Origin: JAKEGK01 sp050116575
GTDB taxonomy: Bacteria > Pseudomonadota > Gammaproteobacteria > SZUA-152
Direction: 5' to 3'
Length of the DNA stretch: 7,931 bases
Assembly: GCA_050116575.1 (NCBI GenBank)
Contig: JASFOJ010000196.1
Coordinates: 1-7,931 of the forward strand
Positions 1 to 7,153 of this stretch are shown here, piece by piece. The position numbers were made by a program, and so were the translations under genes. Positions within the stretch are counted from its first letter, which is position 1. Every line of letters starts with the position of its first letter. The notes beneath the pieces are model-generated. The model made no database searches. It was not told the DNA's origin and saw only the letters and a program-made list of their open reading frames with translations.

Positions 1-1
1 A

Positions 2-697
2 TTGCTGTTTATTTCCGCTGCGTTTTATCAGCAATCCGAGTTATACACCAACAGCCGATCAATGACGGAAATGTTAACAACTATCGCTGATGATCTGGAA
101 AAAGATGGACGAATTGACGGTGATGATGCACCTGATACGCCTTCGACACCGAGCGATGCATCAAACAACGGACCGGTATTTGTCTCCAGCCTGGACTTTG
201 CGGCACGACTGTTGAATCCGGAAGCGATCAGAAATCATTTGACTGTCCACAGTATTGAAAAAACCGGCCAGGCCATACCGGTGCCGGATATCAGTTTTCT
301 GCTTGATACGGATGCTGATGGTGTAACAAATGATTCTGATGCCGACGACGACGGTGACGGGTTAACGGATGTTAGCGATGCAAATCCTTATCACTTTGAA
401 ATAGACGCGGCTCCGCAAAGTTTTACCACAACTCAGGATGCCAGCGTCGACGTCGATTTACAATTCAACCAGCCGGAACATCCGGAAACCAATCCCATAT
501 ATCTGGGAATCGATAGTTATCCTGCTCATGGTGTATTAAGCGGGGTCTATCCGGATCTTGTGTACGTGCCTGCTGCAGGTTTTAGCGGTGTTGACAGTTT
601 TACCTACACTGTCAATTGTATTACCTGTGAGGCAATTTACACCGGTGTTTATACCAGTGACGTGTTTGCGGTAACCATCAACGTCCTGGCGCCTTAG
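2..697 (+). CDS. C-terminal part of a secreted protein with TSP3 repeat and cadherin/Ig-like domain (5' partial)
   Basis: The reading frame is open to the left edge. The TTG at position 2 is probably an internal Leu codon, so the true start lies outside the window. About 231 residues are visible. Residues 102-129 hold an Asp-rich calcium-binding segment of thrombospondin type 3 style (DTDADGVTND, then DADDDGDGLTD). Residues about 136-231 resemble the bacterial cadherin/Ig-like tandem fold (Big_9-type): PAHGVLSG near 174-181, then the typical AGFSGVDSFTYTV at 192-204. Two close cysteines (NCITC, 205-209) could form a disulphide. Such domains occur in large exported or surface adhesins and matrix proteins, so an extracellular location is inferred. 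I see no C-terminal sorting tag (no LPXTG, no PEP-CTERM); the protein ends directly after the beta domain. Upstream domains and the true function cannot be judged from this piece. Confidence 0.8.
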   Translation: MLFISAAFYQQSELYTNSRSMTEMLTTIADDLEKDGRIDGDDAPDTPSTPSDASNNGPVFVSSLDFAARLLNPEAIRNHLTVHSIEKTGQAIPVPDISFLLDTDADGVTNDSDADDDGDGLTDVSDANPYHFEIDAAPQSFTTTQDASVDVDLQFNQPEHPETNPIYLGIDSYPAHGVLSGVYPDLVYVPAAGFSGVDSFTYTVNCITCEAIYTGVYTSDVFAVTINVLAP

Positions 698-720
698 CCT
701 GTTTAACAGGCTAAGGCGCC
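688..720. terminator. Perfect 14-bp hairpin containing the stop codon of the first gene
   Basis: GGCGCCTTAGCCTG (688-701) is followed by a 5-nt loop TTTAA (702-706) and its exact reverse complement CAGGCTAAGGCGCC (707-720). The TAG stop (695-697) lies in the left arm. The position, between convergent genes, fits a bidirectional transcription end or an mRNA 3'-end stabiliser. No run of T follows on either strand, so it is not a textbook intrinsic terminator. Confidence 0.65.
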
Positions 721-817
721 AACTATGATAAAGCCCTGCAATAAAGTGCTACGATAGAACAGTGTCGGGAAGGATCTGAACAAACGCGTTGTCAAAAAAC
801 AACCGTTCTATTCTGCG

Positions 818-1972
818 TTATTTTCCCCACATCCTGCGCATGGCCAGCAAGCCCAGTACCGGCCCCGGAAGTAACAACCAGCTGACATATTCCCGGCCGC
901 TATCCCACAGCAATGTCGCCAACTCAATGGACACGACGGTAATGGCAAAGCCGATACTGTTCATTAAGGCCAGTGCGCCGCCGACGCGTTCAGGGGGACA
1001 GGCGTTGGAGGCGAGGGCGGAGAACTGGGGCGAATCGGTGACGACGAAGCAGCCCCATACGAATAGCAGTGTCAATGCGGCGCCGAATGTCAGCACCGAT
1101 ACCCAGGGATAAACCAGGCAACACAGGGCGGAGCCGGTTAATGCGATCATGGCCACGCGACTGCTTCCCAAGCGATGGCTGACCATGCCACCACCAATAC
1201 AACCGACACCGCCGGCCAGAAACACGCCGGATGCCGCCAGGTAGATGTGGTGGTCCGCTGCGCCGTTACCCAGGTGTCCAATCAGCAGTGGAGTGATTGT
1301 ATAGAAAGCATAGAGTTCCCACATGTGACCAAAATAGCCCAGCGCCGGTGCGCGAAAATCGGGGATCGTAAAAACCTTGAGCGCCGCTCCCCATTGCAGG
1401 GTGCGACTGCTGCCATGATGGGGTCCGTCGCCTAACCACCAAACCATAAGGCCGGCAACCGCGGCCAGAGCCGACGCCGTATAAATGACGGCCTGCCAAT
1501 TGGGTGTCACGTTAAGGCCGCGTATAAAATGTGGCAGGCCTGAACCCAGCACCAGCATACCCACCAGCCACCCCAACACGTTACCCGCTTTGCCGGGCTC
1601 CCAGCTCACCACCAGTTTCATACCAATGGGATAAATGCCGGCCAGCGCCAGACCGGTGGCAAAACGAAAAATGACGCCACTGACGAGTTCGCCGTCGCCG
1701 GAAACAAAGCCGGCATTTACCAGTGCGCCCAACAGCGCACAGGATGCAAAAATGCGGCTGGCGGAAAACCGGTCGGCAAGTCCGGATAGCGCGAATAATA
1801 GCGTACCGGTGATAAATCCCAACTGGACAGCGCTGGTGAGATAACCGAGTTCAACGGGCGTCATGCCCCAGGCTCGATGCAAGGCGTCAGCGACGGCATT
1901 TATACTGAACCAGAGTGAAGCGCCAAACAATTCTGCGATGACGATGACCGGGATGGCGTGGCGCGATTTCAT
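818..1972 (-). CDS. Major facilitator superfamily permease, substrate unknown
   Basis: A 384-residue integral membrane protein with about twelve hydrophobic helices (roughly 6-28, 41-62, 72-92, 96-120, 130-152, 158-181, 208-232, 243-264, 272-291, 294-313, 329-353, 362-380), the size and layout of an MFS secondary transporter of the inner membrane. The loop between helices 2 and 3 carries the MFS motif-A signature, GLADRFSASR at 64-73. A weaker copy lies at the equivalent place in the second half (GGMVSHRLGSSR, 261-272), as expected from the internal duplication. A conspicuous TDSPQFSAL (312-320) precedes helix 11. The substrate and direction of transport cannot be inferred. The ATG start is preceded by AGGA at 1986-1989 with a rather long 13-nt gap; the next in-frame Met is residue 36, inside the second-helix region, so this start is preferred. 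It is convergent with the TSP3 gene and divergent from the efflux operon, across about 1 kb of non-coding DNA. Confidence 0.88.
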   Translation of the reverse strand: MKSRHAIPVIVIAELFGASLWFSINAVADALHRAWGMTPVELGYLTSAVQLGFITGTLLFALSGLADRFSASRIFASCALLGALVNAGFVSGDGELVSGVIFRFATGLALAGIYPIGMKLVVSWEPGKAGNVLGWLVGMLVLGSGLPHFIRGLNVTPNWQAVIYTASALAAVAGLMVWWLGDGPHHGSSRTLQWGAALKVFTIPDFRAPALGYFGHMWELYAFYTITPLLIGHLGNGAADHHIYLAASGVFLAGGVGCIGGGMVSHRLGSSRVAMIALTGSALCCLVYPWVSVLTFGAALTLLFVWGCFVVTDSPQFSALASNACPPERVGGALALMNSIGFAITVVSIELATLLWDSGREYVSWLLLPGPVLGLLAMRRMWGK

Positions 1973-2024
1973 GGGTAGCGCGTTTTCCTAACAGGGATGA
2001 CTGCGTACAATTCACGAAACGCTT

Positions 2025-2085
2025 AACGTTCGGCAGGCAAACGTAACGTAAAGCGAACGTTGTAACGTTGGTTGTTATGACGTTT
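2025..2085. promoter_or_regulatory. Cluster of AACGTT palindromes upstream of the permease
   Basis: Three exact AACGTT palindromes lie at 2025-2030, 2056-2061 and 2064-2069. Two AACGTA variants lie at 2040-2045 and 2045-2050, and a GACGTTT at 2079-2085. That is six ACGT cores in under 60 bases, starting about 50 bases upstream of the permease ATG. The spacing and repetition suggest an operator array for a regulator of the permease. The same hexamer recurs at 2854-2859 in the efflux promoter candidate. The cognate protein is unknown. Confidence 0.4.
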
Positions 2086-2496
2086 CTTACTGCGAACTAC
2101 CATACCGGGTGACGACTTTCACGGGCCGGGTCCGGCACTGTTTAATCGCCAATAATAGACTATAGCGATGACTGGGTCACTGCTGATGTGAGTTTACAGG
2201 GTTTGTAAGCGATGAATTTCTGCCTATCGGGGATCGTGCGGCACTAACCGGATGCCGGATGAATTTTGTGTTTACAACTGTGTTTGCAATTTTTGCCGGC
2301 ATGGCGGCAATAGGCAGTGTATAACCACGGATTTTGTTATGTAGAACTGCAGACAGTATTGACCATTGTTAGGGGCAGGAAACCGGCAATGGAAGAACTC
2401 GGCCGCTGCGTCTCATTGCGCCGGTGAGTAATGATTATCGGCTCTGAGCGGCATAGATAGATGGTTTTCAGTGCGCAACAGGTATTTGTTGTGAGC

Positions 2497-2528
2497 TGAA
2501 ACGTCCCTGCCATGTTGCTGTCGTTTCA
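2497..2528. repeat. Inverted repeat TGAAACG / CGTTTCA with an 18-nt loop
   Basis: TGAAACG at 2497-2503 is exactly inverted as CGTTTCA at 2522-2528. The arms share the TGAAAC/GTTTCA core with the tighter palindrome at 2691-2706, and a further GTTTCA occurs at 2619-2624. It could be a stem-loop in a transcript or a pair of half-sites for one regulator. Confidence 0.35.
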
Positions 2529-2690
2529 TGGAAATTGAGAAAACCGATAAGTGGCACTACGTCAGCAGATCAAACACTCCCTTTGCGCAAGCCCGTTGAA
2601 TATTTTGCTTTGTTGCTTGTTTCAGAAAACAAAGTACTTGATAACGCCAAGGCGGCAGGCAAGTACACGTAGTCGCAATTCACAGCCGGT

Positions 2691-2706
2691 TGAAACAAAT
2701 GTTTCA
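2691..2706. promoter_or_regulatory. 16-bp operator-like palindrome TGAAACA-AA-TGTTTCA
   Basis: Seven-base arms TGAAACA (2691-2697) and TGTTTCA (2700-2706) flank two A residues. This is the size and symmetry of a TetR- or GntR-family operator. The inner GAAAC-N4-GTTTC fits the published pattern for PsrA, a TetR-type fatty-acid-responsive regulator of pseudomonads (G/C AAAC, 2-4 bases, GTTT G/C). The family assignment is only suggestive. It lies about 265 bases upstream of the adaptor gene and could serve a distal promoter or a small transcript. Confidence 0.4.
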
Positions 2707-2845
2707 TGATTTTGGACAATTCGTTGTTGTGCAGTAAAAGATAAATTATCGTGACAACGCCAGATGCTTTACAATACTACCCCTATATTTGCAGCCGTAT
2801 CGGGAATCACCCATCGAGCGTAATGGAATGATGCTGGGTTGAATG

Positions 2846-2872
2846 TTGACGGAAACGTTTATTGGGTAATAT
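2846..2872 (+). promoter_or_regulatory. Candidate sigma-70-type promoter of the efflux operon with a palindrome in the spacer
   Basis: TTGACG (2846-2851) is a near-perfect -35 box and TAATAT (2867-2872) a moderate -10 box, but the 15-base spacer is short. The perfect 8-bp palindrome AAACGTTT (2853-2860) sits in the spacer, where a bound repressor would block RNA polymerase. It would give a 5' leader of roughly 90 bases. Other weak boxes exist nearby (TATAAA at 2905-2910; TTGAAC 2924-2929 with TACAAT 2948-2953), so the exact start of transcription is uncertain. Confidence 0.35.
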
Positions 2873-2957
2873 GGCGTGTTGCGGCTGAGTCGGGGGGCCG
2901 ACGGTATAAAGTTTGTGCAAATATTGAACTGGGTTTATTTTGAACAATACAATGGGT

Positions 2958-2963
2958 AGGAAG
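2958..2963 (+). promoter_or_regulatory. Ribosome binding site of the adaptor gene
   Basis: AGGAAG lies 8 bases before the ATG at 2972, a good match and spacing. It fixes this start, which also gives a proper lipoprotein signal peptide. Confidence 0.7.
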
Positions 2964-2971
2964 TCCGGACC

Positions 2972-4060
2972 ATGTCAAAACGATTAAATATTGTGCTGGC
3001 CGCAGTGGTGATCATTGCCGTTGTTATCGGTGGTTGCGATTCTCAACAACAAGGCGGTAAGTCGAAAGGGTTTCCACCTGCCGTCATTGCGGCAACTGAG
3101 GTTAAACAGGAAGCCTGGCAACCGTCACTGCAATCTGTTGGCTCGCTGGTTGCCACCAACGGCATCGAAGTAAGCACCGAAGTGAACGGTATTGTTAGTG
3201 AGATTGTGTTTTCGTCCGGGCAACCCGTCGAAAAAGGTCAGGTATTGATGAAACTGGACGCTTCAGTGGACAATGCTGCCCTGGATGCCTTACGCGCGGA
3301 ACGCAGGCTGACTAAAATCCAGTTCGACCGCGCCAAGGACCTGCTGAAAAAGCGGGTCAGTTCCAAATCCGAGTACGATGAGGCCGAAGCCCGTTTTGAT
3401 GCAGCCCGCGCCAGGGTGAAACAGCAGGAAGAAGTGATTAAACGTAAGGTTATTCGTGCCCCGTTTGCCGGGCTGGCCGGCATCCGCCAGGTCGATCTGG
3501 GGCAATATTTTGAGGCCGGCACTCCCATCGTCAGTTTACAGGCGCTCGACCCCATTTATGTGGACTATACCCTGCCGGAACGTTATATAACTCGCATCAT
3601 ACCCGGTCAGCAGGTGAAAGTGACCCTGGATGCCGTGCCGGGCCAGGTATTTAGCGGCGAAGTGAGCGCTGTGAATTCCGGGGTTGATACCGGTACGCGC
3701 ACCCTGAAAATTCGCGCGACACTGGCCAATCCGGACAATGAATTACGACCCGGCATGTTTGCCGAAGTAAAGACAGTGACCGGTGGCGCACAACCAGTAC
3801 TGACACTGCCCCGTACCGCCATCAGTTTTAATACCTATGGCAATTTCGTTTACATCATCAACAAAAGCGATAAGGGGCCGCCGACCGTAAAACGAACATT
3901 CATTGACACGGGCGAGGTGCGGGAAGGCCGTGTGGTTGTCAAAGGTTTGGACCAGGGAACACAGGTGGTTCGTGCCGGCCTGGTAAAACTGCGCGATAAA
4001 ATGCCGATAAAAATCGACAATCAGGTTAAGCTCGATGACGCGGAGATAGAGGCCCAATGA
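2972..4060 (+). CDS. RND efflux pump periplasmic adaptor (membrane fusion) lipoprotein
   Basis: A 362-residue AcrA/MexH-like adaptor that bridges an inner-membrane RND transporter to an outer-membrane channel. It begins with a lipoprotein signal (hydrophobic residues 6-21, lipobox IGG-C with Cys22). Asp23 at +2 is the classical signal keeping a lipoprotein at the inner membrane, as in AcrA. The domains follow family order: first lipoyl half about 65-96 (VNGIVSEIVFSSG), alpha-helical hairpin about 99-160, second lipoyl half about 160-192 (IRAPFAGLAG at 161-170), beta-barrel about 194-270 (ELRPGMFAEV at 257-266) and membrane-proximal domain about 273-350. The hairpin tip matches the TolC-docking pattern R-x3-L-x6-S (Arg120, Leu124, Ser131). 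The hairpin is short, as usual for this subgroup. The stop overlaps the start of the next gene by ATGA, indicating translational coupling. The exported substrates cannot be predicted. Confidence 0.93.
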   Translation: MSKRLNIVLAAVVIIAVVIGGCDSQQQGGKSKGFPPAVIAATEVKQEAWQPSLQSVGSLVATNGIEVSTEVNGIVSEIVFSSGQPVEKGQVLMKLDASVDNAALDALRAERRLTKIQFDRAKDLLKKRVSSKSEYDEAEARFDAARARVKQQEEVIKRKVIRAPFAGLAGIRQVDLGQYFEAGTPIVSLQALDPIYVDYTLPERYITRIIPGQQVKVTLDAVPGQVFSGEVSAVNSGVDTGTRTLKIRATLANPDNELRPGMFAEVKTVTGGAQPVLTLPRTAISFNTYGNFVYIINKSDKGPPTVKRTFIDTGEVREGRVVVKGLDQGTQVVRAGLVKLRDKMPIKIDNQVKLDDAEIEAQ

Positions 4061-7000
4061 AGTTCACTGATATCTTCATAAAACGGCCCGTCCTCGCGAC
4101 GGTGATTAGTTTGTTAATCCTGTTAATGGGATTGCGGTCACTGGGGTTGCTCGAAGTCCGCCAGTTTCCGCTGATCAAGAATACTGTCATAACGGTGACC
4201 ACCGCCTATCCGGGAGCCAGCTCGGAACTGGTGAAGGGATTTGTCACCACACCGCTTCAACAGGCAATGGCGGAAGCCAGCGGTATCGATTTTATTTCCT
4301 CGACCAGTGCACAGGGAATGTCCACGATTGAGGCGCAAATGCGCCTTAACTATGACCCCAATGCGGCCATTGCCGAGATTCAGGCCAAGGTGGCCAGCAA
4401 GCGGGGCGAATTGCCCGGCGATGTGGAAGACCCGGTGATTGAATCCACTACCGGTGACCGAACCGCCTTAATGTATCTGGCATTTTACAGTAAAACGATT
4501 CCGCGGCCGCAAATCAGCGACTACGTGCTGCGCGTGGTGCAACCGCAATTGCAGGCGCTGCCGGGCGTGGCCAAGGCACGACTATTTGCCGCCCAGTATG
4601 CCATGCGCATCTGGCTCGATCCCAAACGCATGGCGGCGCTGGGCGTGACCGGCGAGGATGTGGTGAATGTGCTGCGCAATAATAACTACCAGGCCGGCAT
4701 TGGCACTACCAAGGACAAATACGTTTCCATCAATCTGACCACCACGACGGCGGTTAGCGAGCCGGGGAATTTCCGCAAGCTGGTGGTCCGCAGCGAAGGC
4801 GGCACCTTGGTTCGTTTGCAGGATATCGCCAAGACCGAGCTGGGGTCTGATGACTACGACACCATGACCTGGTACAAGGGTATACCATCGGTCTTTATCG
4901 CCATCGAACAGGCGCCGGGGGCCAACCCCATTACCGTTGCCGACGCGGTTAACAACCTCATTCCAAAAGTCAGGGCGCAACTACCGGAGGGCCTCAACGT
5001 CAAGGTGCCCTATGACGCCAGCGAATTTATCAAATCGTCGATCAACGAGGTATATAAGACCATCATCGAAGCGGTACTGATCGTGCTGGTGGTGATTTTC
5101 CTTACCCTGGGGTCGTTACGCGCTGCGATTATTCCGTTTGTGGCAGTGCCACTTTCGATGATTGGTGCGGCGTTTGTGATGTACCTGCTGGGGTATTCCC
5201 TCAATCTGCTGACGCTGTTGTCGATGGTGCTGGCCATTGGCCTGGTGGTGGATGACGCGATTATCGTGGTAGAGAACGTACACCGGCACATCGAAAACGG
5301 CGAGCGCCGCATGCAGGCCGCTTTAAAAGGGGCCCGTGAACTGGCGGTGCCCATCATGGCCATGACCACCACCTTGCTGGCAGTGTATGCACCCATCGGA
5401 TTTATGGGAGGATTGACCGGGGCGCTGTTTATCGAATTCGCCTTTACTCTGACCGGTGCCGTGTTGATTTCGGGGGTGATCGCCTTGACGTTATCGCCGA
5501 TGCTGACATCGCGCGTGTTAAGAGAACACGGTACGGAAGGCCGGTTTGAACAGCGGGTGGAAAAAGCCTTTAGCTGGTTATCGAACACTTATCATTGGGC
5601 ATTAGGTAAAACACTTAATCATGTGGGCATCGTTATCCTGGTTGGTGTTGCCATACTGGCGTCCAATTACCTGATGTTTTTGAACAGTAAAAACGAGCTG
5701 GCACCGGATGAAGATCAGAGCATTCTGTTTTTCAGTTCCACGGGGCCGCGTACCGCCACGCTGGAATACCTGGAAGCATTTGGGCATCAAATCCATTCCA
5801 TTTTTGAAGGTTTTCCCGAATACAAAGAAAGTTTTTATATTCTGGGGCGCTCACCCGGGCAGATCTTCGGTGGTTTCAAGATGAAAGACGTGCAGGACCG
5901 GGAGCGCTCACAAAAGGAAGTGCAGGGGCCGTTGTTTGGCGCGCTCAGCCAGGTGGCCGGTATGCGTACTTTTGTGTTCCCGCGGCCCAGTATTCCCACG
6001 CCGTCCCGTGGTGCGCCGTTACAGTTTGTCATTACCACTGACCGCAGTTATGAAGAGCTGGTCGAGGTCGCGGATTCGTTGCTGGGGCAGGCCATGGGCA
6101 GTGGAAATTTCAGGTTTCTGGAAAAATCCATTGATCTTGATTTACCGACCATCAGTGTTGAAATCAATCGCGATCGCGCCGGAGACCTGGGGATTCCCAT
6201 GTCCAGTATCGCGCGCAATCTCGGTACTTTGTTGGGCGGTGGTTATATTAACCGTTTCAGTATGGAAGGGCGCAGTTACAAGGTAATACCGTTGGTATCG
6301 CGGGAATTTCGCCGCGACAGCGATATGCTTAAAGATTATTATGTCCGTACCGCAACGGGTAGCCTGGTACCTTTGTCAACTGTCGTGTCAATGAAACAAT
6401 CGGTGGAACCCACCAATCGTACGCAGTTCCAGCAGCTTAATTCGCTTACTATACAAGGTGTGACCAGCCCCAATGTCGCGCTGGGGGATGCGCTGGCATA
6501 TCTCACCAATTTGGCCCAGAACAATCTACCAAAAGGTTATGGTTATGATTACCTGGGCGATTCTCGCCAATACGCCAAGGAAAGTTCGGCGCTGACAGTA
6601 ACTATGTTCATGTCGTTACTGGTCATTTACCTGGTACTGGCAGCGCAGTTTGAGAGCTGGCGCGATCCGGCCATTATTCTCGTTTCGGTGCCATTGGCCA
6701 CGGCGGGCGCGCTATTGTTTATCATGTTGGGATTTAACGCGTTGTCATTGAATATTTATACCAAGGTGGGGTTGATTACCCTGATCGGGGTGGTGGCAAA
6801 GAACGGTATCCTGATTGTGGAGTTTGCCAATAAACTGCAAATTAACGAAGGTCTGTCAAAACATGACGCCGTCATCAAGGCTGCCACTATCCGGTTGCGG
6901 CCCATATTCATGACCACGATTGCGTTGATTGTTGCCATGATTCCGCTGTTGATTGCGACGGGCGCGGGTGCCGTAAGCCGCTTCCACATTGGCATGACCA

Positions 7001-7098
7001 TCGCCGCGGGTTTGGGTATCGGCACATTTTTTACCTTGTTTATTTTGCCTGCCTTCTATATTTTGCTGGCCAGGGATCATGCCGCTGCAAAACAATGA
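4057..7098 (+). CDS. RND-family (HAE1) proton-driven multidrug efflux transporter, AcrB/MexI-like
   Basis: A 1013-residue inner-membrane pump, close to the usual length (AcrB 1049), that uses proton import to extrude compounds through the adaptor and an outer-membrane channel. It begins MKFTDIFIKRPVLA, typical of the family. It has the RND plan: TM1 about 10-30, a large periplasmic loop about 31-333, TM2-6 about 334-484, TM7 about 521-541, a second loop about 542-845 and TM8-12 about 846-1004. The proton-relay residues are present: Asp399-Asp400 in TM4 (GLVVDDAIIVVENVHRH), Lys915 in TM10 (VVAKNGILIVEFAN) and the RLRPIFMTT segment at 946-954 of TM11. No truncation or frameshift is seen. The gene starts inside the adaptor stop (ATGA), with GAGG at 4049-4052 and GGAG at 4042-4045 as possible ribosome sites. 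The sequence resembles the MexI branch in my memory of the family; the substrate is unknown. No channel gene follows, so a shared TolC-type protein is inferred. Confidence 0.95.
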   Translation: MKFTDIFIKRPVLATVISLLILLMGLRSLGLLEVRQFPLIKNTVITVTTAYPGASSELVKGFVTTPLQQAMAEASGIDFISSTSAQGMSTIEAQMRLNYDPNAAIAEIQAKVASKRGELPGDVEDPVIESTTGDRTALMYLAFYSKTIPRPQISDYVLRVVQPQLQALPGVAKARLFAAQYAMRIWLDPKRMAALGVTGEDVVNVLRNNNYQAGIGTTKDKYVSINLTTTTAVSEPGNFRKLVVRSEGGTLVRLQDIAKTELGSDDYDTMTWYKGIPSVFIAIEQAPGANPITVADAVNNLIPKVRAQLPEGLNVKVPYDASEFIKSSINEVYKTIIEAVLIVLVVIFLTLGSLRAAIIPFVAVPLSMIGAAFVMYLLGYSLNLLTLLSMVLAIGLVVDDAIIVVENVHRHIENGERRMQAALKGARELAVPIMAMTTTLLAVYAPIGFMGGLTGALFIEFAFTLTGAVLISGVIALTLSPMLTSRVLREHGTEGRFEQRVEKAFSWLSNTYHWALGKTLNHVGIVILVGVAILASNYLMFLNSKNELAPDEDQSILFFSSTGPRTATLEYLEAFGHQIHSIFEGFPEYKESFYILGRSPGQIFGGFKMKDVQDRERSQKEVQGPLFGALSQVAGMRTFVFPRPSIPTPSRGAPLQFVITTDRSYEELVEVADSLLGQAMGSGNFRFLEKSIDLDLPTISVEINRDRAGDLGIPMSSIARNLGTLLGGGYINRFSMEGRSYKVIPLVSREFRRDSDMLKDYYVRTATGSLVPLSTVVSMKQSVEPTNRTQFQQLNSLTIQGVTSPNVALGDALAYLTNLAQNNLPKGYGYDYLGDSRQYAKESSALTVTMFMSLLVIYLVLAAQFESWRDPAIILVSVPLATAGALLFIMLGFNALSLNIYTKVGLITLIGVVAKNGILIVEFANKLQINEGLSKHDAVIKAATIRLRPIFMTTIALIVAMIPLLIATGAGAVSRFHIGMTIAAGLGIGTFFTLFILPAFYILLARDHAAAKQ

Positions 7099-7115
7099 CC
7101 CGGAAATGCCGGTCA
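7096..7115. terminator. Hairpin containing the RND stop codon
   Basis: TGACC (7096-7100) pairs with GGTCA (7111-7115). With one bulged C, the stem extends through GG (7102-7103) and CC (7109-7110). The left arm begins with the TGA stop. No T tract follows. It may mark the operon's 3' end between convergent genes. A further dyad, GGAAT-T-ATTCC, lies at 7126-7136 but has too small a loop to be a hairpin. Confidence 0.35.
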
Positions 7116-7153
7116 AAGGAACAGTGGAATTATTCCTGGCCGGGGGCGGGCAA

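Larger units (their letters stand above)
1973..2971. other. Long divergent intergenic region (about 1 kb) without a convincing gene
   Basis: No open frame of useful length with a ribosome site is visible on either strand. The region lies between the divergent permease and efflux operon and is rich in short palindromes: the AACGTT cluster (2025-2085), TTGCCG/CGGCAA (2293-2310), CAACA/TGTTG (2476-2491), TGAAACG/CGTTTCA (2497-2528), TTGTTT/AAACAA (2617-2632), GTACTTG/CAAGTAC (2634-2666), TGAAACA/TGTTTCA (2691-2706) and AAACGTTT (2853-2860). A weak sigma-54-like GG-N10-GC element (TGGCAC at 2552-2557, GC at 2565-2566) is also present. It could hold long regulatory regions, a small RNA, or the remains of a lost gene such as a regulator. 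None of these is proven. Confidence 0.6.

Noticed and set aside
788..803. GTTGT/ACAAC inverted repeat downstream of the permease stop
   Set aside because: Only a 5-bp stem with the T run in the loop rather than after it, so not a credible terminator.
789..1112. 107-codon plus-strand open frame opposite the permease gene
   Set aside because: It mirrors conserved MFS coding sequence, has no domain features and no good ribosome site.
2552..2567. Sigma-54-like element (TGGCAC, GG-N10-GC)
   Set aside because: The -12 part matches poorly (CAGC instead of TTGC) and it is over 400 bases from the nearest downstream gene; too weak to call as a promoter.
2634..2666. GTACTTG/CAAGTAC inverted repeat enclosing CGCC/GGCG
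   Set aside because: A 7-bp stem with a 19-base loop and an inner stem whose 2-base loop cannot form; likely chance, so only mentioned in the intergenic entry.
4582..4980. 132-codon minus-strand open frame within the RND gene
   Set aside because: Antisense shadow of the porter domain; no independent evidence of coding.
5010..5588. 192-codon open frame on the minus strand inside the RND gene
   Set aside because: It is antisense to strongly conserved RND coding sequence (TM2-TM6). Its translation is rich in Ser, Thr, Ile and Asn without any recognisable fold, a typical shadow of a real gene.
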